A stretch of DNA of 64,000 nucleotides from Achromobacter pestifer (GTDB lineage: Bacteria; Pseudomonadota; Gammaproteobacteria; Burkholderiales; Burkholderiaceae_B): positions 6,572,001 through 6,636,000 of the forward strand of contig NZ_CP053985.1 in NCBI RefSeq assembly GCF_013267355.1, written 5' to 3'. Made by a program: the position numbers and the translations under genes. The notes beneath the pieces were generated by a model that saw only the letters and a list, made by a program, of their open reading frames with translations, searched no databases and was not told the origin of the DNA. Shown here in pieces: positions 19,527-28,909 of the stretch. Position 1 is the first letter of the stretch. Each line of letters opens with the position of its first letter.

Positions 19527-22500
19527 TCCGCGCTCTGTTGCACCGCCCGATCGCTTGCATCTTCCTGGCGATCGCGCTGACCCTGCTGGGCGCGGTCGCG
19601 TGGCGGCTGCTGCCGGTTGCGCCCTTGCCCCAGGTCGACTTTCCCACGATCGAGGTGCGGGCCGAACTGCCGGGCGCCAGTCCCGAAAGCATGGCCAGCA
19701 CCGTGGCCGCGCCGCTGGAGCGCGCGCTGGGCAGCATCGCCGGCGTCAGCGCCATGACCTCGTCCAGCAACCAGGGCGCGACCCGCGTGCAACTGCAGTT
19801 CGACCTGGACCGCGACATCAACGAGGCCGCCCGCGACGTGCAGGCGGCCATCAACATGGCCCGCGCCGAGCTGCCCGCCGGCATGCCGGGCAATCCCAGC
19901 TACCGCAAGGTCAATCCCTCCCAGGCGCCCATCATGGCGCTGGCGCTCAGTTCGCCCACCCGTCCCGCGGGCGAACTCTACGACCTGGGTTCGACCGTGC
20001 TGGCGCAGAAGATTTCGCAGATCAACGGCGTGGGCGAAGTGACCCTGGGCGGCAGCTCGCTGCCGGCGGTACGCGTGCAGGTCAATTCCAACGCGTTGGC
20101 CCACTATGGCGTGGCGCTGGACGAAGTGCGCCAGGCCATCGCCGACGCCGCGCCCATGCGGCCGCAAGGCCAACTGGATTCCGCCAGCCGGCGCTGGGAG
20201 GTCGGCACGCCCGAACAGCCCCGCGCCGCGCGCGACTACGAAAGCCTGATCGTGCGCCACCAGGACGGCGCGGTGATCCGGCTGTCGCAGATCGCGCGCG
20301 TGAGCGACTCGGTCGAGAACCGCTACAGCAGCGGCTTTCACAACCGCAACCCGGCCGTGGTCCTGACCATCAGCCGCCAGCCCGGTTCGAACATCATCGA
20401 AACCATAGCCGCCATCAACCAGGCTCTTCCCGGGCTGCGCGCGCTGATGCCGGCCGACGTGGACCTGACCGTGGCGCTGGACCGCTCGCCGGGCATCAAC
20501 GCCACCCTGCGCGAAGCGCACATCACGCTGGGGCTGGCCACCGCGCTGGTGATCCTGGTGGTGTGGGCCTTCCTGGGCAATGCGCGGGCGGCGGCCATCC
20601 CCAGCGTGGCGATTCCGGTGTGCCTGATCGCCACCTTCGCCGTCATGTACCTGTGGGGCTTCTCGCTGAACAATCTGTCGCTGATGGCGCTGATCGTCGC
20701 GGCCGGCCTGGTGGTCGACGACGCCATCGTGGTGCTGGAGAACATCTCGCGCCACATCGAGCGCGGCCTCTCGCCGCGCAAGGCCGCGCTGCGCGGCGTG
20801 CGCGAAGTGGGCTTCACGCTGGTGGCCATGACCGTGGCGCTGAGCGTGGTCTTCGTGTCCATCCTGTTCATGGGCGGCCTGGTCGAGCGGCTGTTCCGCG
20901 AGTTCTCCATCACCCTGGTCGCAGCCACCGTCATCTCGCTGGTGGTCTCGGTGGCCATCATCCCCAGCCTGTGCGCGCGCTGGCTCAAGCCCGCCGGCCC
21001 GGCCGCGCCCAAAGCGGGCGGGCGCGCCTCGCGCATGCAGGCGGCCTTTGAACGCCTCCATGCCTGGTACGGCAACACCCTGTGGCGGGTGCTGGGCCAT
21101 GCCCGGCTGACGCTGTTGCTGCTGGCCGGCGTAGTGGGGCTGAACGTCTATCTGTACGTGCAGGCGCCCAAGGGCTTCCTGCCGGTGCAGGACACCGGTC
21201 AGCTGGTGGGCTTCGTGCGCGGCGACGACGGCTTCTCGTTCCAGGTGATGCAGCCCAAGATCGACCAGTACCGCCAGCTGGTGCTCAAGCATCCAGCGGT
21301 GCAGGACGTCATCGGCTACAACGGCGGCAGCCTGGGCATCAGCAACTCCCTGTTCCTGATCCGCCTGAAGCCCGCCGCCGAGCGCCGCGAATCGTCGACC
21401 GAGGTCATCAACTGGCTGCGCACCCATGCCCCGGCCGTACCTGGCGGCATGTTCTTCCTGAACGTGGACCAGGACCTGCGCATGCCCGGCGGCTTCGGCA
21501 ACTCTGGCGACCATGAACTGGCCATCATGGCCAGCGACGTGCCGGCGCTGCGGCAATGGTCGCGCAAGATCTCCAAGGCCATGCAGGAGATTCCCGAACT
21601 GCGCGACGTCGACGCGGAAGGCGACGGCGCCACCCAACAGGTCGTGATCGACATAGACCGCGCCGCCGCCCAACGCCTGGGCGTGGACATGGGCACCATC
21701 AGCAGCGTGCTCAGCAACTCCTTCAGCCAGCGCCAGGTCGCCACGCTGTACGACGCCATGAACCAGTACCGCGTGGTGCTGGAACTGGACCCGCGCTACA
21801 CCGAGGACCCCGAGGTACTGGAACAGGTGCAGGTGGTCGCCGCCGACGGCACCCGCGTGCCGCTCACGGCCTTCGCCACCTACGACTACGGGCTGGTGAA
21901 CGACCGCGTGTTCCATGATGGCCTGTTCGCGGCCGTGGGCGTGGGCTTTTCCCTGGCCGAGGGCGTGTCGCTGCAACAGGCCCTGGCCGCCATCGACAGA
22001 AGCATGGCCGAGCTGATGGTGCCCTCTTACATCCAGACCCGCCTGGGCGGCGACGCGCGCAACTTCCAGCAAAGCCTGCAGGACCAGCCCTGGCTGATCC
22101 TGGCGGTGCTGGTGGCGATCTACCTGGTGTTGGGTATTCTGTACGAAAGCCCGCTGCATCCGCTTACCATCCTGTCGACCCTGCCGTCGGCCGGCGTGGG
22201 CGCGCTGCTGGCGCTGCGCCTGGCCGGCATCGAATTCACGCTGATCGCGTTGCTGGGGTTGTTCCTGCTGGTGGGCATCGTCATGAAGAACGCCATCCTG
22301 ATGATCGACTTCGCGCTCAGCCTGGAACGGCGCGAAGGGCTGACGCCTGAACAAGCCATCCACCGCGCCGCCATGCTGCGCCTGCGGCCCATCGTCATGA
22401 CCAACCTGGCGGGGTTGCTGGGCGCCCTGCCCCTGGTGCTGGGCATGGGCGAAGGTTCGGAGCTGCGCCGGCCGCTGGGCATCGCCATCGTCGGCGGGCT

Positions 22501-22612
22501 GCTCATCAGCCAGTTCCTGACGCTGTACACCACGCCCATCGTGTATCTGGCGCTGGAGAGGCTGCGGTTGAAATGGAAGGCTGGCCGGCTGCGGCCTCGC
22601 CCCGGGGCCTGA
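19523..22612 (+). CDS. mdtC: RND multidrug efflux permease (MdtC-like)
   Basis: A 1029-residue second RND permease. It starts [20 protein letters not shown] and keeps [20 protein letters not shown], the helix-4 acidic pair ([20 protein letters not shown]) and [20 protein letters not shown] in the second half. It overlaps the previous permease by 4 bp and ends the operon. In E. coli the corresponding MdtBC pair works as a mixed trimer exporting bile salts and novobiocin. The same partnership is inferred here, but the substrates of this pump are unknown. No BaeSR-like regulator is adjacent. Confidence 0.92.
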   Translation: MIRALLHRPIACIFLAIALTLLGAVAWRLLPVAPLPQVDFPTIEVRAELPGASPESMASTVAAPLERALGSIAGVSAMTSSSNQGATRVQLQFDLDRDINEAARDVQAAINMARAELPAGMPGNPSYRKVNPSQAPIMALALSSPTRPAGELYDLGSTVLAQKISQINGVGEVTLGGSSLPAVRVQVNSNALAHYGVALDEVRQAIADAAPMRPQGQLDSASRRWEVGTPEQPRAARDYESLIVRHQDGAVIRLSQIARVSDSVENRYSSGFHNRNPAVVLTISRQPGSNIIETIAAINQALPGLRALMPADVDLTVALDRSPGINATLREAHITLGLATALVILVVWAFLGNARAAAIPSVAIPVCLIATFAVMYLWGFSLNNLSLMALIVAAGLVVDDAIVVLENISRHIERGLSPRKAALRGVREVGFTLVAMTVALSVVFVSILFMGGLVERLFREFSITLVAATVISLVVSVAIIPSLCARWLKPAGPAAPKAGGRASRMQAAFERLHAWYGNTLWRVLGHARLTLLLLAGVVGLNVYLYVQAPKGFLPVQDTGQLVGFVRGDDGFSFQVMQPKIDQYRQLVLKHPAVQDVIGYNGGSLGISNSLFLIRLKPAAERRESSTEVINWLRTHAPAVPGGMFFLNVDQDLRMPGGFGNSGDHELAIMASDVPALRQWSRKISKAMQEIPELRDVDAEGDGATQQVVIDIDRAAAQRLGVDMGTISSVLSNSFSQRQVATLYDAMNQYRVVLELDPRYTEDPEVLEQVQVVAADGTRVPLTAFATYDYGLVNDRVFHDGLFAAVGVGFSLAEGVSLQQALAAIDRSMAELMVPSYIQTRLGGDARNFQQSLQDQPWLILAVLVAIYLVLGILYESPLHPLTILSTLPSAGVGALLALRLAGIEFTLIALLGLFLLVGIVMKNAILMIDFALSLERREGLTPEQAIHRAAMLRLRPIVMTNLAGLLGALPLVLGMGEGSELRRPLGIAIVGGLLISQFLTLYTTPIVYLALERLRLKWKAGRLRPRPGA

Positions 22613-22633
22613 AGCCTGAGCCTGCCCGCCGGT

Positions 22634-23614
22634 TCAATCCGGCAGTATTCCCGCCGCCTGGATGACCTGCCGCCATTTGCGCTGCTCGGCCCGCTGGAAA
22701 TCCTCCAGTTCGCCGGGCGTGCCTCCAGCCGGAATCGCACCCAGTTCAGCCAGCCGCTGCTTGACCGCCGCATCACCCAAGGCCTGGTTGATGGCCGATG
22801 ACAACTTTTGCTGCACCGTTTGCGGCGTGCCGGTGGGCGCGTACATCGCAAACCAGGACGAGGCCTCGAAATCCGGCGCGCCCAACGCCTCGGCCATGGT
22901 CGGAACCTGCGGATATTCCGGCAGCCGCTGCGCTGTCGTGACCGCCAGCATGCGCAGTTTTCCGGCCTTCACGAAGGGCGTACTGGTCAGCAAGGTATCG
23001 AACATGACCTGGACTTGGCCCGCTACCAGATCGGTCACGGCCGGGCTTGAACCCTTGTAGGGGATGTGGGTCATGGAGGTGCCGGTCTTGTACTTAAAGT
23101 ATTCCGGCACCAGGTGGGAAGACCCGCCATTCCCCGCCGAACCGTAGTTCACTCGGTCCGGATGGGCTTTCAGGTAGTCCACCAGCTCGCCCACTGTCTG
23201 CACCGGCATCTGTTGCGGGTTGATCACGACCGCGATGGGTACGGTAAGAATCAGCGCCAGGGGCATGAAGTCCTTGTTCGCATCGTAGGGGATGTCGGGA
23301 TAGAGCCCAGGATTGATCGCCATGGTGCCTATGCTGGCCATCATCAGCGTGTATCCGTCCGGCTTGCTGCGCGCAACCTCGCTGGCGCCGATGAAGCCGT
23401 GCGCGCCGGCCTTGTTCTCAATGACGAAGGGCGTGCCCAAGCGGTCGGAGAGCGCCTTGCCTACCACGCGTGCGGCGATGTCGGTCGGGCCGCCGGCGGG
23501 GAACGGAACGACCAGGCGGATGGGGCGCTCGGGCCATTGCGCTCCTGTACTGCCCAGGGCGGGCTGCGCCGCGACAGCGCAGGCGAGCGCGGCGATTCCT
23601 AAAAGATGCTTCAT
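22634..23614 (-). CDS. Bug-type (TctC-like) periplasmic solute receptor
   Basis: A 326-residue extracytoplasmic binding protein of the tripartite tricarboxylate transporter (TTT) receptor family. The signal peptide is MKHLLGIAALACAVAAQPAL. The family pattern WPERPIRLVVPFPAGGPTD, VIENKAGAHGFIGASEVARS and DGYTLMMASIGTMAINPGLY is clear. The ATG at 23614 has AGGAGA upstream; a TTG further out would put residues before the signal peptide. It is the last gene of the IclR-regulated operon. No TctA/TctB membrane genes are in the window, so this is an orphan receptor. Confidence 0.9.
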   Translation of the reverse strand: MKHLLGIAALACAVAAQPALGSTGAQWPERPIRLVVPFPAGGPTDIAARVVGKALSDRLGTPFVIENKAGAHGFIGASEVARSKPDGYTLMMASIGTMAINPGLYPDIPYDANKDFMPLALILTVPIAVVINPQQMPVQTVGELVDYLKAHPDRVNYGSAGNGGSSHLVPEYFKYKTGTSMTHIPYKGSSPAVTDLVAGQVQVMFDTLLTSTPFVKAGKLRMLAVTTAQRLPEYPQVPTMAEALGAPDFEASSWFAMYAPTGTPQTVQQKLSSAINQALGDAAVKQRLAELGAIPAGGTPGELEDFQRAEQRKWRQVIQAAGILPD

Positions 23615-23647
23615 GGATTTGTCTCCTGGCAAGTTCTGCGGGGCGCG

Positions 23648-24634
23648 TCAGGCAGCGGTCTGGATGCCGGCTTCGCGTATCAGGCGCGCCCACTTCTTCT
23701 GTTCGTCCTGGATGTAGCGCTGCGCAGCCTGCGGCGTTCCGCCCATGGCCGTGCTGCCCTCGGCGGTGAACATGGCCACGGTGGCCGGATCGGCCAACAC
23801 CTTCTCCACGACCGCATTGACGGCCAGGACGACCTCGGGCGGCGTGCCGGCCGGCGCCACCAACGCCTTCCAATCCAGCGCCTCGAATCCCTCGTAGCCG
23901 GACTCGGCCACGGTGGGCACATCGGGCAGGATCGCCAGCCGCGCGCGAGAGCTGACCGCCAACGGCCGCAGCACCTTGCCCTTGAGCATTTCCTGGGCGG
24001 CCTGCGGCGTGGCGAACATATAGTCGGTATTGCCGCCCAGCAGATCGTTGAGCGCGGGCGCCGCGCCCCGGTACGGCACGTTCAGCACCTGGAACTTGCC
24101 CTGATAGGCGAGCAGTTCGCCCGCCAGATGGCCTACCGTGCCGGAACCCGCCAGGGCCTGCTTGATGGCGCCGGGCTCGCTGCGCGCATCCTTGATCAGG
24201 TCGGACAAGGTCTGCCAGCGCGCGTTGGCCTTGACCACCAGCACGACAGGCAGCGACGCGATCAGGGAGACCGCCGCGAAGTCTTTTTCCGCGTCGAAGG
24301 GAATCTGCGGCATCAGGGCGGGATTGATGGCCAGGTTGGCGGTCTGGCCCAAACCCAGCATGTAGCCGTCCGGCTTGGCCTTGGCCACGAAGTCCATCCC
24401 GATGTTGCCGCCCGCGCCGGGACGGTTCTCCACCACCACCGGCCAGCCTGCCATCGCCGTGACCTTGGCCGCGATGGCGCGCGCCACCGAGTCCGTGCCG
24501 CCGCCCGGCGTATAGGGAACGATAAGGCGCACGGGCCGGCCGTTCGGATAGCCGCCCGCGGTCTGGGCGCGCAGCGGCAAGGCGGCGGCGCAAAGCGCGG
24601 CGCCCAGGAAGGCGCGGCGGGATAGCGTGATCAT
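23648..24634 (-). CDS. Bug-type (TctC-like) periplasmic solute receptor
   Basis: A 328-residue TTT-family receptor. Its export signal carries SRRAFLGAALCAAALPLRAQ, a twin-arginine-like start that is unusual among Bug proteins. The mature part shows GRPVRLIVPYTPGGGTDSVA, VVVENRPGAGGNIGMDFVAK and DGYMLGLGQTANLAINPALM. The ATG at 24634 has AGGAG. It lies between the CoA transferase and a second Bug receptor in one minus-strand operon. It probably binds the carboxylate that the operon's enzymes consume, but the ligand cannot be read from sequence. Confidence 0.9.
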   Translation of the reverse strand: MITLSRRAFLGAALCAAALPLRAQTAGGYPNGRPVRLIVPYTPGGGTDSVARAIAAKVTAMAGWPVVVENRPGAGGNIGMDFVAKAKPDGYMLGLGQTANLAINPALMPQIPFDAEKDFAAVSLIASLPVVLVVKANARWQTLSDLIKDARSEPGAIKQALAGSGTVGHLAGELLAYQGKFQVLNVPYRGAAPALNDLLGGNTDYMFATPQAAQEMLKGKVLRPLAVSSRARLAILPDVPTVAESGYEGFEALDWKALVAPAGTPPEVVLAVNAVVEKVLADPATVAMFTAEGSTAMGGTPQAAQRYIQDEQKKWARLIREAGIQTAA

Positions 24635-24636
24635 GG

Positions 24637-25833
24637 TTAGTCTCCTTGTGTGATTTGCCTTGCTTTCAAGGCCGCGATTTCATCGTCGCGATAGCCGACG
24701 CCGCGCAGCAGCGCGTCGGTGTGTTCGCCCACCGCCGGTGGCTGCAGGCGTATTCCGGGCTGGGCGCCGCCCAGCGTGAAGGGCGCGAGCGGCACCCGGG
24801 ACTCGCGGCCGTCTTCCAACACGATGGGCGCGAGGCCGCCGGTGGCCGCCAGGTGGGGGTCATCGAACAGCTGTTCGGGCCGCGTGATTGGCGCGAAGGG
24901 CAGGCCTTCACGCTCGAATACCGCCGCCAGCTCGGCCGCGCTGCGGTCAGCCAGATGCGAGCGCAACTGCGGCATCAACCAATCGCGTGCCTGCACGCGA
25001 TCGTTGTTGCTGGCCAGGCGGGGATCGGCCAGCAATTCGCCCAGCCCGAAAGCGCGGCAGAAGATGCCCCATTGCTTGTCGCTGACCACGGCCAGGAAGA
25101 TCTGTTCGCCGCCCCTGACGGTGAACACGTCGTAGATGGCCCAGGCCGAGATGCGGCTGGGCATGGGCGCGGCGGCGCGGCCGGTGACGGCGTACTGCAT
25201 CATGTGCTGGCCCACCAGGAAGACATTGTTTTCGAACAGCGAGGCCTGCACTTCCGTGCCCTCGCCCGTCTGCTCGCGCTGCGCCAGCGCCGCCATGGCG
25301 CCGATGGCGCCGAACATGCCGCCCATGATGTCGTTGACGCTGGCGCCCGCGCGCAGGGGATCGCCAGGACGCCCCGTCATGTAGGCCAGGCCGCCCATCA
25401 TCTGCACGACTTCATCCAGCGCCGTCCGGTGTTCGTAGGGCCCGGGCAGGAAGCCCTTGTGGCTCACGTAGATGAGGCGAGGATTGCGTTGCTTGAGCGT
25501 GGCGTAGTCCAGGCCCAGCTTCTCCATGACGCCGGCCTTGAAGTTCTCGCTCACGATGTCGGCCGAATCGATCAGGCGCAACGCGGCCTCTATGCCCTCG
25601 GGCTGCTTCAGGTCCAGGGCGATGCTCTTCTTGTTGCGGTTGAACATGGGGAAGAAGCCCGCGCCCGACCCGAGCAGCCGGCGCGTGCTGTCGCCGCCTA
25701 CCGGTTCGACCTTGATGACTTCGGCGCCGAGGTCCGCCAGCAGCATGCCGCAGGTGGGGCCCATGACCATGTGGGTGAATTCGACGACGCGGATGTGTTC
25801 GTACGGAAGGCGCGGATGGGCGTGGCTGGACAT
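24637..25833 (-). CDS. Family III (CaiB/BaiF) CoA transferase
   Basis: A 398-residue formyl-CoA transferase-type enzyme that would move CoA from an acyl-CoA to a free carboxylate. Seen: IRVVEFTHMVMGPTCGMLLA, LGAEVIKVEPVGGDSTRRLL, FPMFNRNKKSIALDLKQPEG and VNDIMGGMFGAIGAMAALAQ, where the Asp is in the position expected of the catalytic aspartate. The ATG at 25833 opens the conserved domain; the upstream frame has no family features. It stops 2 bp before the Bug gene begins. With the lyase upstream it would activate a dicarboxylate for cleavage. Confidence 0.88.
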   Translation of the reverse strand: MSSHAHPRLPYEHIRVVEFTHMVMGPTCGMLLADLGAEVIKVEPVGGDSTRRLLGSGAGFFPMFNRNKKSIALDLKQPEGIEAALRLIDSADIVSENFKAGVMEKLGLDYATLKQRNPRLIYVSHKGFLPGPYEHRTALDEVVQMMGGLAYMTGRPGDPLRAGASVNDIMGGMFGAIGAMAALAQREQTGEGTEVQASLFENNVFLVGQHMMQYAVTGRAAAPMPSRISAWAIYDVFTVRGGEQIFLAVVSDKQWGIFCRAFGLGELLADPRLASNNDRVQARDWLMPQLRSHLADRSAAELAAVFEREGLPFAPITRPEQLFDDPHLAATGGLAPIVLEDGRESRVPLAPFTLGGAQPGIRLQPPAVGEHTDALLRGVGYRDDEIAALKARQITQGD

Positions 25834-25922
25834 GAGCGTGAATCTTCTGCAAGTAAGGGCTGTGCCGGCAAAGGCCGGCCTGGCCGCATGTTTCTGGTAT
25901 GTAGGCTCGGGGGGATGGCCGA

Positions 25923-26861
25923 TCAGGCCCGCTGGCGGAATCCCTTGGGCAGGCCAGCGTCGGGGGTCATGCCATACAACGGCTCGCCGGGCAGGCCGGC
26001 GGCCAGCGGCGCGCGCGCGGCCACGATTCGATCCAGGTCGATGCCGGTGCGCACGCCCATGGCCTCGAACATGAAGACCAGATCCTCCGTCACGACGTTG
26101 CCGGACGCGCCCGGCGCGTATGGGCATCCGCCCAGCCCGCCCAGGGAACTATCGAAGGTGCGCACGCCCTCCTCCCAGGCCGCCAGGCAGTTGGCCAGAC
26201 CCAGGCCTCGCGTGTTGTGCATATGCGCCGCGCCAGCCTTCTCCCCGATTTCGGCGCGCAAGCGGCGGAACAGCCGGCGCACTTGCGCGGGATTGGCATA
26301 GCCCACGGTGTCCGACAGCCCCGACTCGTCCGCACCCGCGGCCACGCACAGCGCGGCCAGTCGGATGACCTCGTCTTCCGGCACCTCGCCCTGCAAGGTG
26401 CAGCCGAAAGCCGTCGAAATGCCCGCTTCCAACTTGACGGCGGGAGCCAGCTCGTCGCGCAGCCGCGCGATCGCGCGCACCTCGTCCACCATCTCCTCGG
26501 GCGTCTTGCGCACATTTGCCAGCGAATGCTCGCGGCTGGCCGAAACCGGCAGGGTCAGCTTGTGGACGCCGGCCCGCAGCGCCGCTTCGGCGCCGCGCAA
26601 ATTGGGGACCAGGGCCATCACCGTGAGGCCAGGATGGCCCGCCGCATGGCGCACCACGTCAGCCGCATCCGCCATCTGCGGCAGCAGGCGCGCCGGCACG
26701 AAGGACGCCACTTCGATCTCGCGCACGCCGGCCGCGACCAGTGCGTCGATCCAGCGCAACTTGTCGGCGGTGGGCATGGTCGCCTTGACGGACTGCAAGC
26801 CATCGCGCGGGCCGACCTCGCTGATCAGGACGTCGGGCGCGTGGGCGTTCGATTGAGTCAT
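25923..26861 (-). CDS. HMG-CoA lyase-like enzyme
   Basis: A 312-residue TIM-barrel lyase of the hydroxymethylglutaryl-CoA lyase family. Seen: LISEVGPRDGLQ (residues 13-24, with metal-binding Asp and catalytic Arg), the metal-binding histidines in AAHMHNTRGLGLANCL, and the flexible-loop cysteine in GGLGGCPYAPGASGNV. Known family members split HMG-CoA into acetyl-CoA and acetoacetate; relatives act on citramalyl-CoA-type substrates. The ATG at 26861 has GGAGGT at good spacing. It is the first gene of the IclR-controlled operon. With the CoA transferase it suggests import and cleavage of a branched hydroxydicarboxylate (inference). Confidence 0.88.
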   Translation of the reverse strand: MTQSNAHAPDVLISEVGPRDGLQSVKATMPTADKLRWIDALVAAGVREIEVASFVPARLLPQMADAADVVRHAAGHPGLTVMALVPNLRGAEAALRAGVHKLTLPVSASREHSLANVRKTPEEMVDEVRAIARLRDELAPAVKLEAGISTAFGCTLQGEVPEDEVIRLAALCVAAGADESGLSDTVGYANPAQVRRLFRRLRAEIGEKAGAAHMHNTRGLGLANCLAAWEEGVRTFDSSLGGLGGCPYAPGASGNVVTEDLVFMFEAMGVRTGIDLDRIVAARAPLAAGLPGEPLYGMTPDAGLPKGFRQRA

Positions 26862-26878
26862 GGCTAGCTACCTCCAAA

Positions 26879-26913
26879 TTCTATCTTATAGAACACTATT
26901 CTTTAAGATAGAA
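26879..26913. promoter_or_regulatory. Tandem IclR-type operators upstream of the lyase operon
   Basis: Two 15-bp palindromes with starts exactly 20 bp apart: TTCTATCTTATAGAA (26879-26893, perfect 6-3-6) and TTCTTTAAGATAGAA (26899-26913, one mismatch). They sit directly upstream of the lyase start. As read, the outer arms ATTCTATCTTA and TAAGATAGAAT also form an 11-bp inverted repeat. Spacing of two helical turns suits cooperative binding by an IclR dimer of dimers. The assignment to the adjacent IclR is inferred. Confidence 0.6.
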
Positions 26914-27006
26914 TTATTGAGCCCACCGCTTTCCGCTGTCAAGCCCCAGGTTTCCCGGGCAGGCCACGGTTCAGCGGCAAGCGGCGCCTACAATGCGCAG
27001 CATTCG

Positions 27007-27021
27007 TTCTAAAGGATGGAA
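27007..27021. promoter_or_regulatory. Third IclR-type operator, upstream of the iclR-family gene
   Basis: TTCTAAAGGATGGAA matches the neighbouring palindrome TTCTATNNNATAGAA at 10 of 12 arm positions. It lies 39 bp upstream of the regulator's start, where it would allow autoregulation. Read by eye. Confidence 0.45.
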
Positions 27022-27059
27022 TATGGCCTTGCCCACGACTCGACGTTCCGGAGATCCGC

Positions 27060-27788
27060 ATGCCGCGTAAAGCCGCCACGGAATCGCTCGCCGACACCGA
27101 CGCCGCCCAAGGCGGCGTGGCGGCGGTGGATCGCGCCCTGAGCTTGATGTCGGTGTTCACGCCGCTCGACAAGGCCTTGTCCCTGGGCGAACTGGCCGAC
27201 CGCACGCGCCTGTACAAGAGCACGGTCCTGCGCTTGCTGGCATCGCTGGAACATGCCGGGTGGATCCAACGCCTGGACGACGGCCGCTATGCGCTGGGCG
27301 GGGAAGTCGCGCGCCTGCATGGCATCTACGCCGCCTCGTTTTCGCTGGAGCAGGTAGTCATGCCAGTACTGCGCGACCTGGTGGCGGCGACCGGCGAAAG
27401 CGCGGCCTACCACGTGCGCCAGGGCGACGCGCGCCTGTGCCTGTACCGCGTGGATTCACCGCACCCCGTGCGCGACCACATCCGCGCGGGCGATCTGCTG
27501 CCGCTGGATCGCGGCAGCGGCGGACGCGTATTGACGGCCTACGACCCGGTGCTGGGCCGGACGCCCGGGCCCGACCAGGAACTGTATGCCCGCATCCGTG
27601 CGGACGGTTATTTCGCCGCCCTGGGCGATCGCCTGGCGGAAGTGGCGGGCATATCCGCGCCCGTCTTTCTGCTCAACGGCGAGATCGCCGCCGCGGTGAC
27701 GCTGACCGCGCCCGTCCACCGTTATGTCGCGGCCCACCTGGCGGCGGTGCAGGAGGCGGCGCGGCGCCTGACGGGGAAAGTCGGTTAG
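27060..27788 (+). CDS. IclR family transcriptional regulator
   Basis: A 242-residue regulator. The N-terminal winged helix (about residues 18-80) contains VAAVDRALSLMSVF, LGELADRTRLYKSTVLRLLA and LEHAGWIQRLDDGRYALG. The C-terminal effector domain has SAAYHVRQGDARLCLYRVDS and ends in an ISAPVFLLNGEIAAAVTLTA stretch typical of IclR proteins. The ATG at 27060 has GGAG 7 bases upstream. It is divergent from the lyase/CoA transferase/Bug operon and shares with it three copies of a 15-bp palindrome, so it very likely controls that operon and itself. Confidence 0.92.
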   Translation: MPRKAATESLADTDAAQGGVAAVDRALSLMSVFTPLDKALSLGELADRTRLYKSTVLRLLASLEHAGWIQRLDDGRYALGGEVARLHGIYAASFSLEQVVMPVLRDLVAATGESAAYHVRQGDARLCLYRVDSPHPVRDHIRAGDLLPLDRGSGGRVLTAYDPVLGRTPGPDQELYARIRADGYFAALGDRLAEVAGISAPVFLLNGEIAAAVTLTAPVHRYVAAHLAAVQEAARRLTGKVG

Positions 27789-27925
27789 CGGACCCGGGCA
27801 CGGCAGGCGCTGCTGCGGCCAGGCGGTACAAGAGAACCCGTGCTTGCGTACGATGGACAAGGCCGAAGCGGATAAACAATGCATTTCCCGCCACCGCCGC
27901 CGCCCCCTCCTGAGGTGGGGTATTT

Positions 27926-28905
27926 GAGTCGCCGGCGTCCGGACTGCGGGATTCCAATGCTCGCCCCGGTGGGGCTGCGCTTCGGATCCCTCCGCCCAGC
28001 CCCCGGCTCACGGCATCTACCCATGGACGGGGGCTGAAACCAACGCATTAGGCGACTGCCAGCCGAGGCGGCCCGGAGCCATCCGAAGCGCAGCCCCATT
28101 GGGGCGAGCATCGGAATGGCGCAGGGCAGCCTCGGCGGCTAAAGAACCCTGACACCCGCAAGCTCGAAGCCCTACCGCCCCGTACTTCGGTTTTGTGAGG
28201 CAGCGTTCTTGAGTCGCCGGCGTCCGGACTGCGGGATTCCGATGCTCGCCCCGGTGGGGCTGCGCTTCGGATCCCTCCGCCCGGCCACCGGCTCGCGACA
28301 TCTGCCCATGAACGGGGTCCGAAACCACCGCATTGGGCGACTGCCAGCCGAGGCGGCCCGGAGCCATCCGAAGCGCAGCCCCATTGGGGCGAGCATCGGA
28401 ATGGCGCAGGGCAGCCTCGGCGGCTAAAGAACCCTGACATCCGCAAGCTCGAAGCCCTACCGCCCCGCACTTCGGTTTTGTGAGGCAGCGTTCTTGAGTC
28501 GCCGGCGTCCGGACTGCGGGATTCCGATGCTCGCCCCGGTGGGGCTGCGCTTCGGATCCCTCCGCCCGGCCACCGGCTCGCGACATCTGCCCATGAACGG
28601 GGTCCGAAACCACCGCATTGGGCGACTGCCAGCCGAGGCGGCCCGGAGCCATCCGAAGCGCAGCCCCACCGGGGCGAGCATCGGAATGGCGCAGGGCAGC
28701 CTCGGCGGCTAAAGAACCCTGACATCCGCAAGCTCGAAGCCCTACCGCCCCGCACTTCGGTTTTGTGAGGCAGCGTTCTTGAGCCGCCGGCGTCCGGACT
28801 GCGGGATTCCGATGCTCGCCCCAGTGGGGCTGCGCTTCGGATCCCTCCGCCCGGCCACCGGCTCACGACATCTGCCCATGAACAGGGGCTGAAACCAACG
28901 CATTA
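27926..28905. repeat. 285-bp tandem repeat array (3 full copies and a partial fourth)
   Basis: Copies begin at 27926, 28211, 28496 and 28781, a period of exactly 285 bp. The fourth stops near 28905, just before the tetR stop codon. Copies 2 and 3 are almost identical; copies 1 and 4 share variant bases (for example GGGGCTGAAACCAACGCATTA). Each unit contains an inverted pair of about 37 bp. One arm begins ATTCCGATGCTCGCCCC and its mirror begins ATCCGAAGCGCAGCCCC, with about 2 mismatches and a loop of roughly 100 bases. The array fills the gap between two convergent genes. Because 285 is a multiple of three, long minus-strand frames run through it; I take them as non-coding. Confidence 0.9.
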
Positions 28906-28909
28906 GAAA

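Noticed and set aside
15780..22363. Minus-strand open frames of over 1200 codons opposite the RND permease genes
   Set aside because: They are antisense shadows in high-GC DNA: His/Gln/Arg-rich composition, no family motifs, and the plus-strand frames encode clear RND pumps.
28017..28866. Long minus-strand frames through the tandem repeat (period 95 residues)
   Set aside because: They exist because 285 is divisible by three and the DNA is GC-rich. Starts vary, no Shine-Dalgarno sequence is seen, and the inverted modules explain the sequence better than a protein.
27926..28905. CRISPR array
   Set aside because: Units are 285 bp and identical throughout, with no short repeat/unique spacer alternation and no cas genes.
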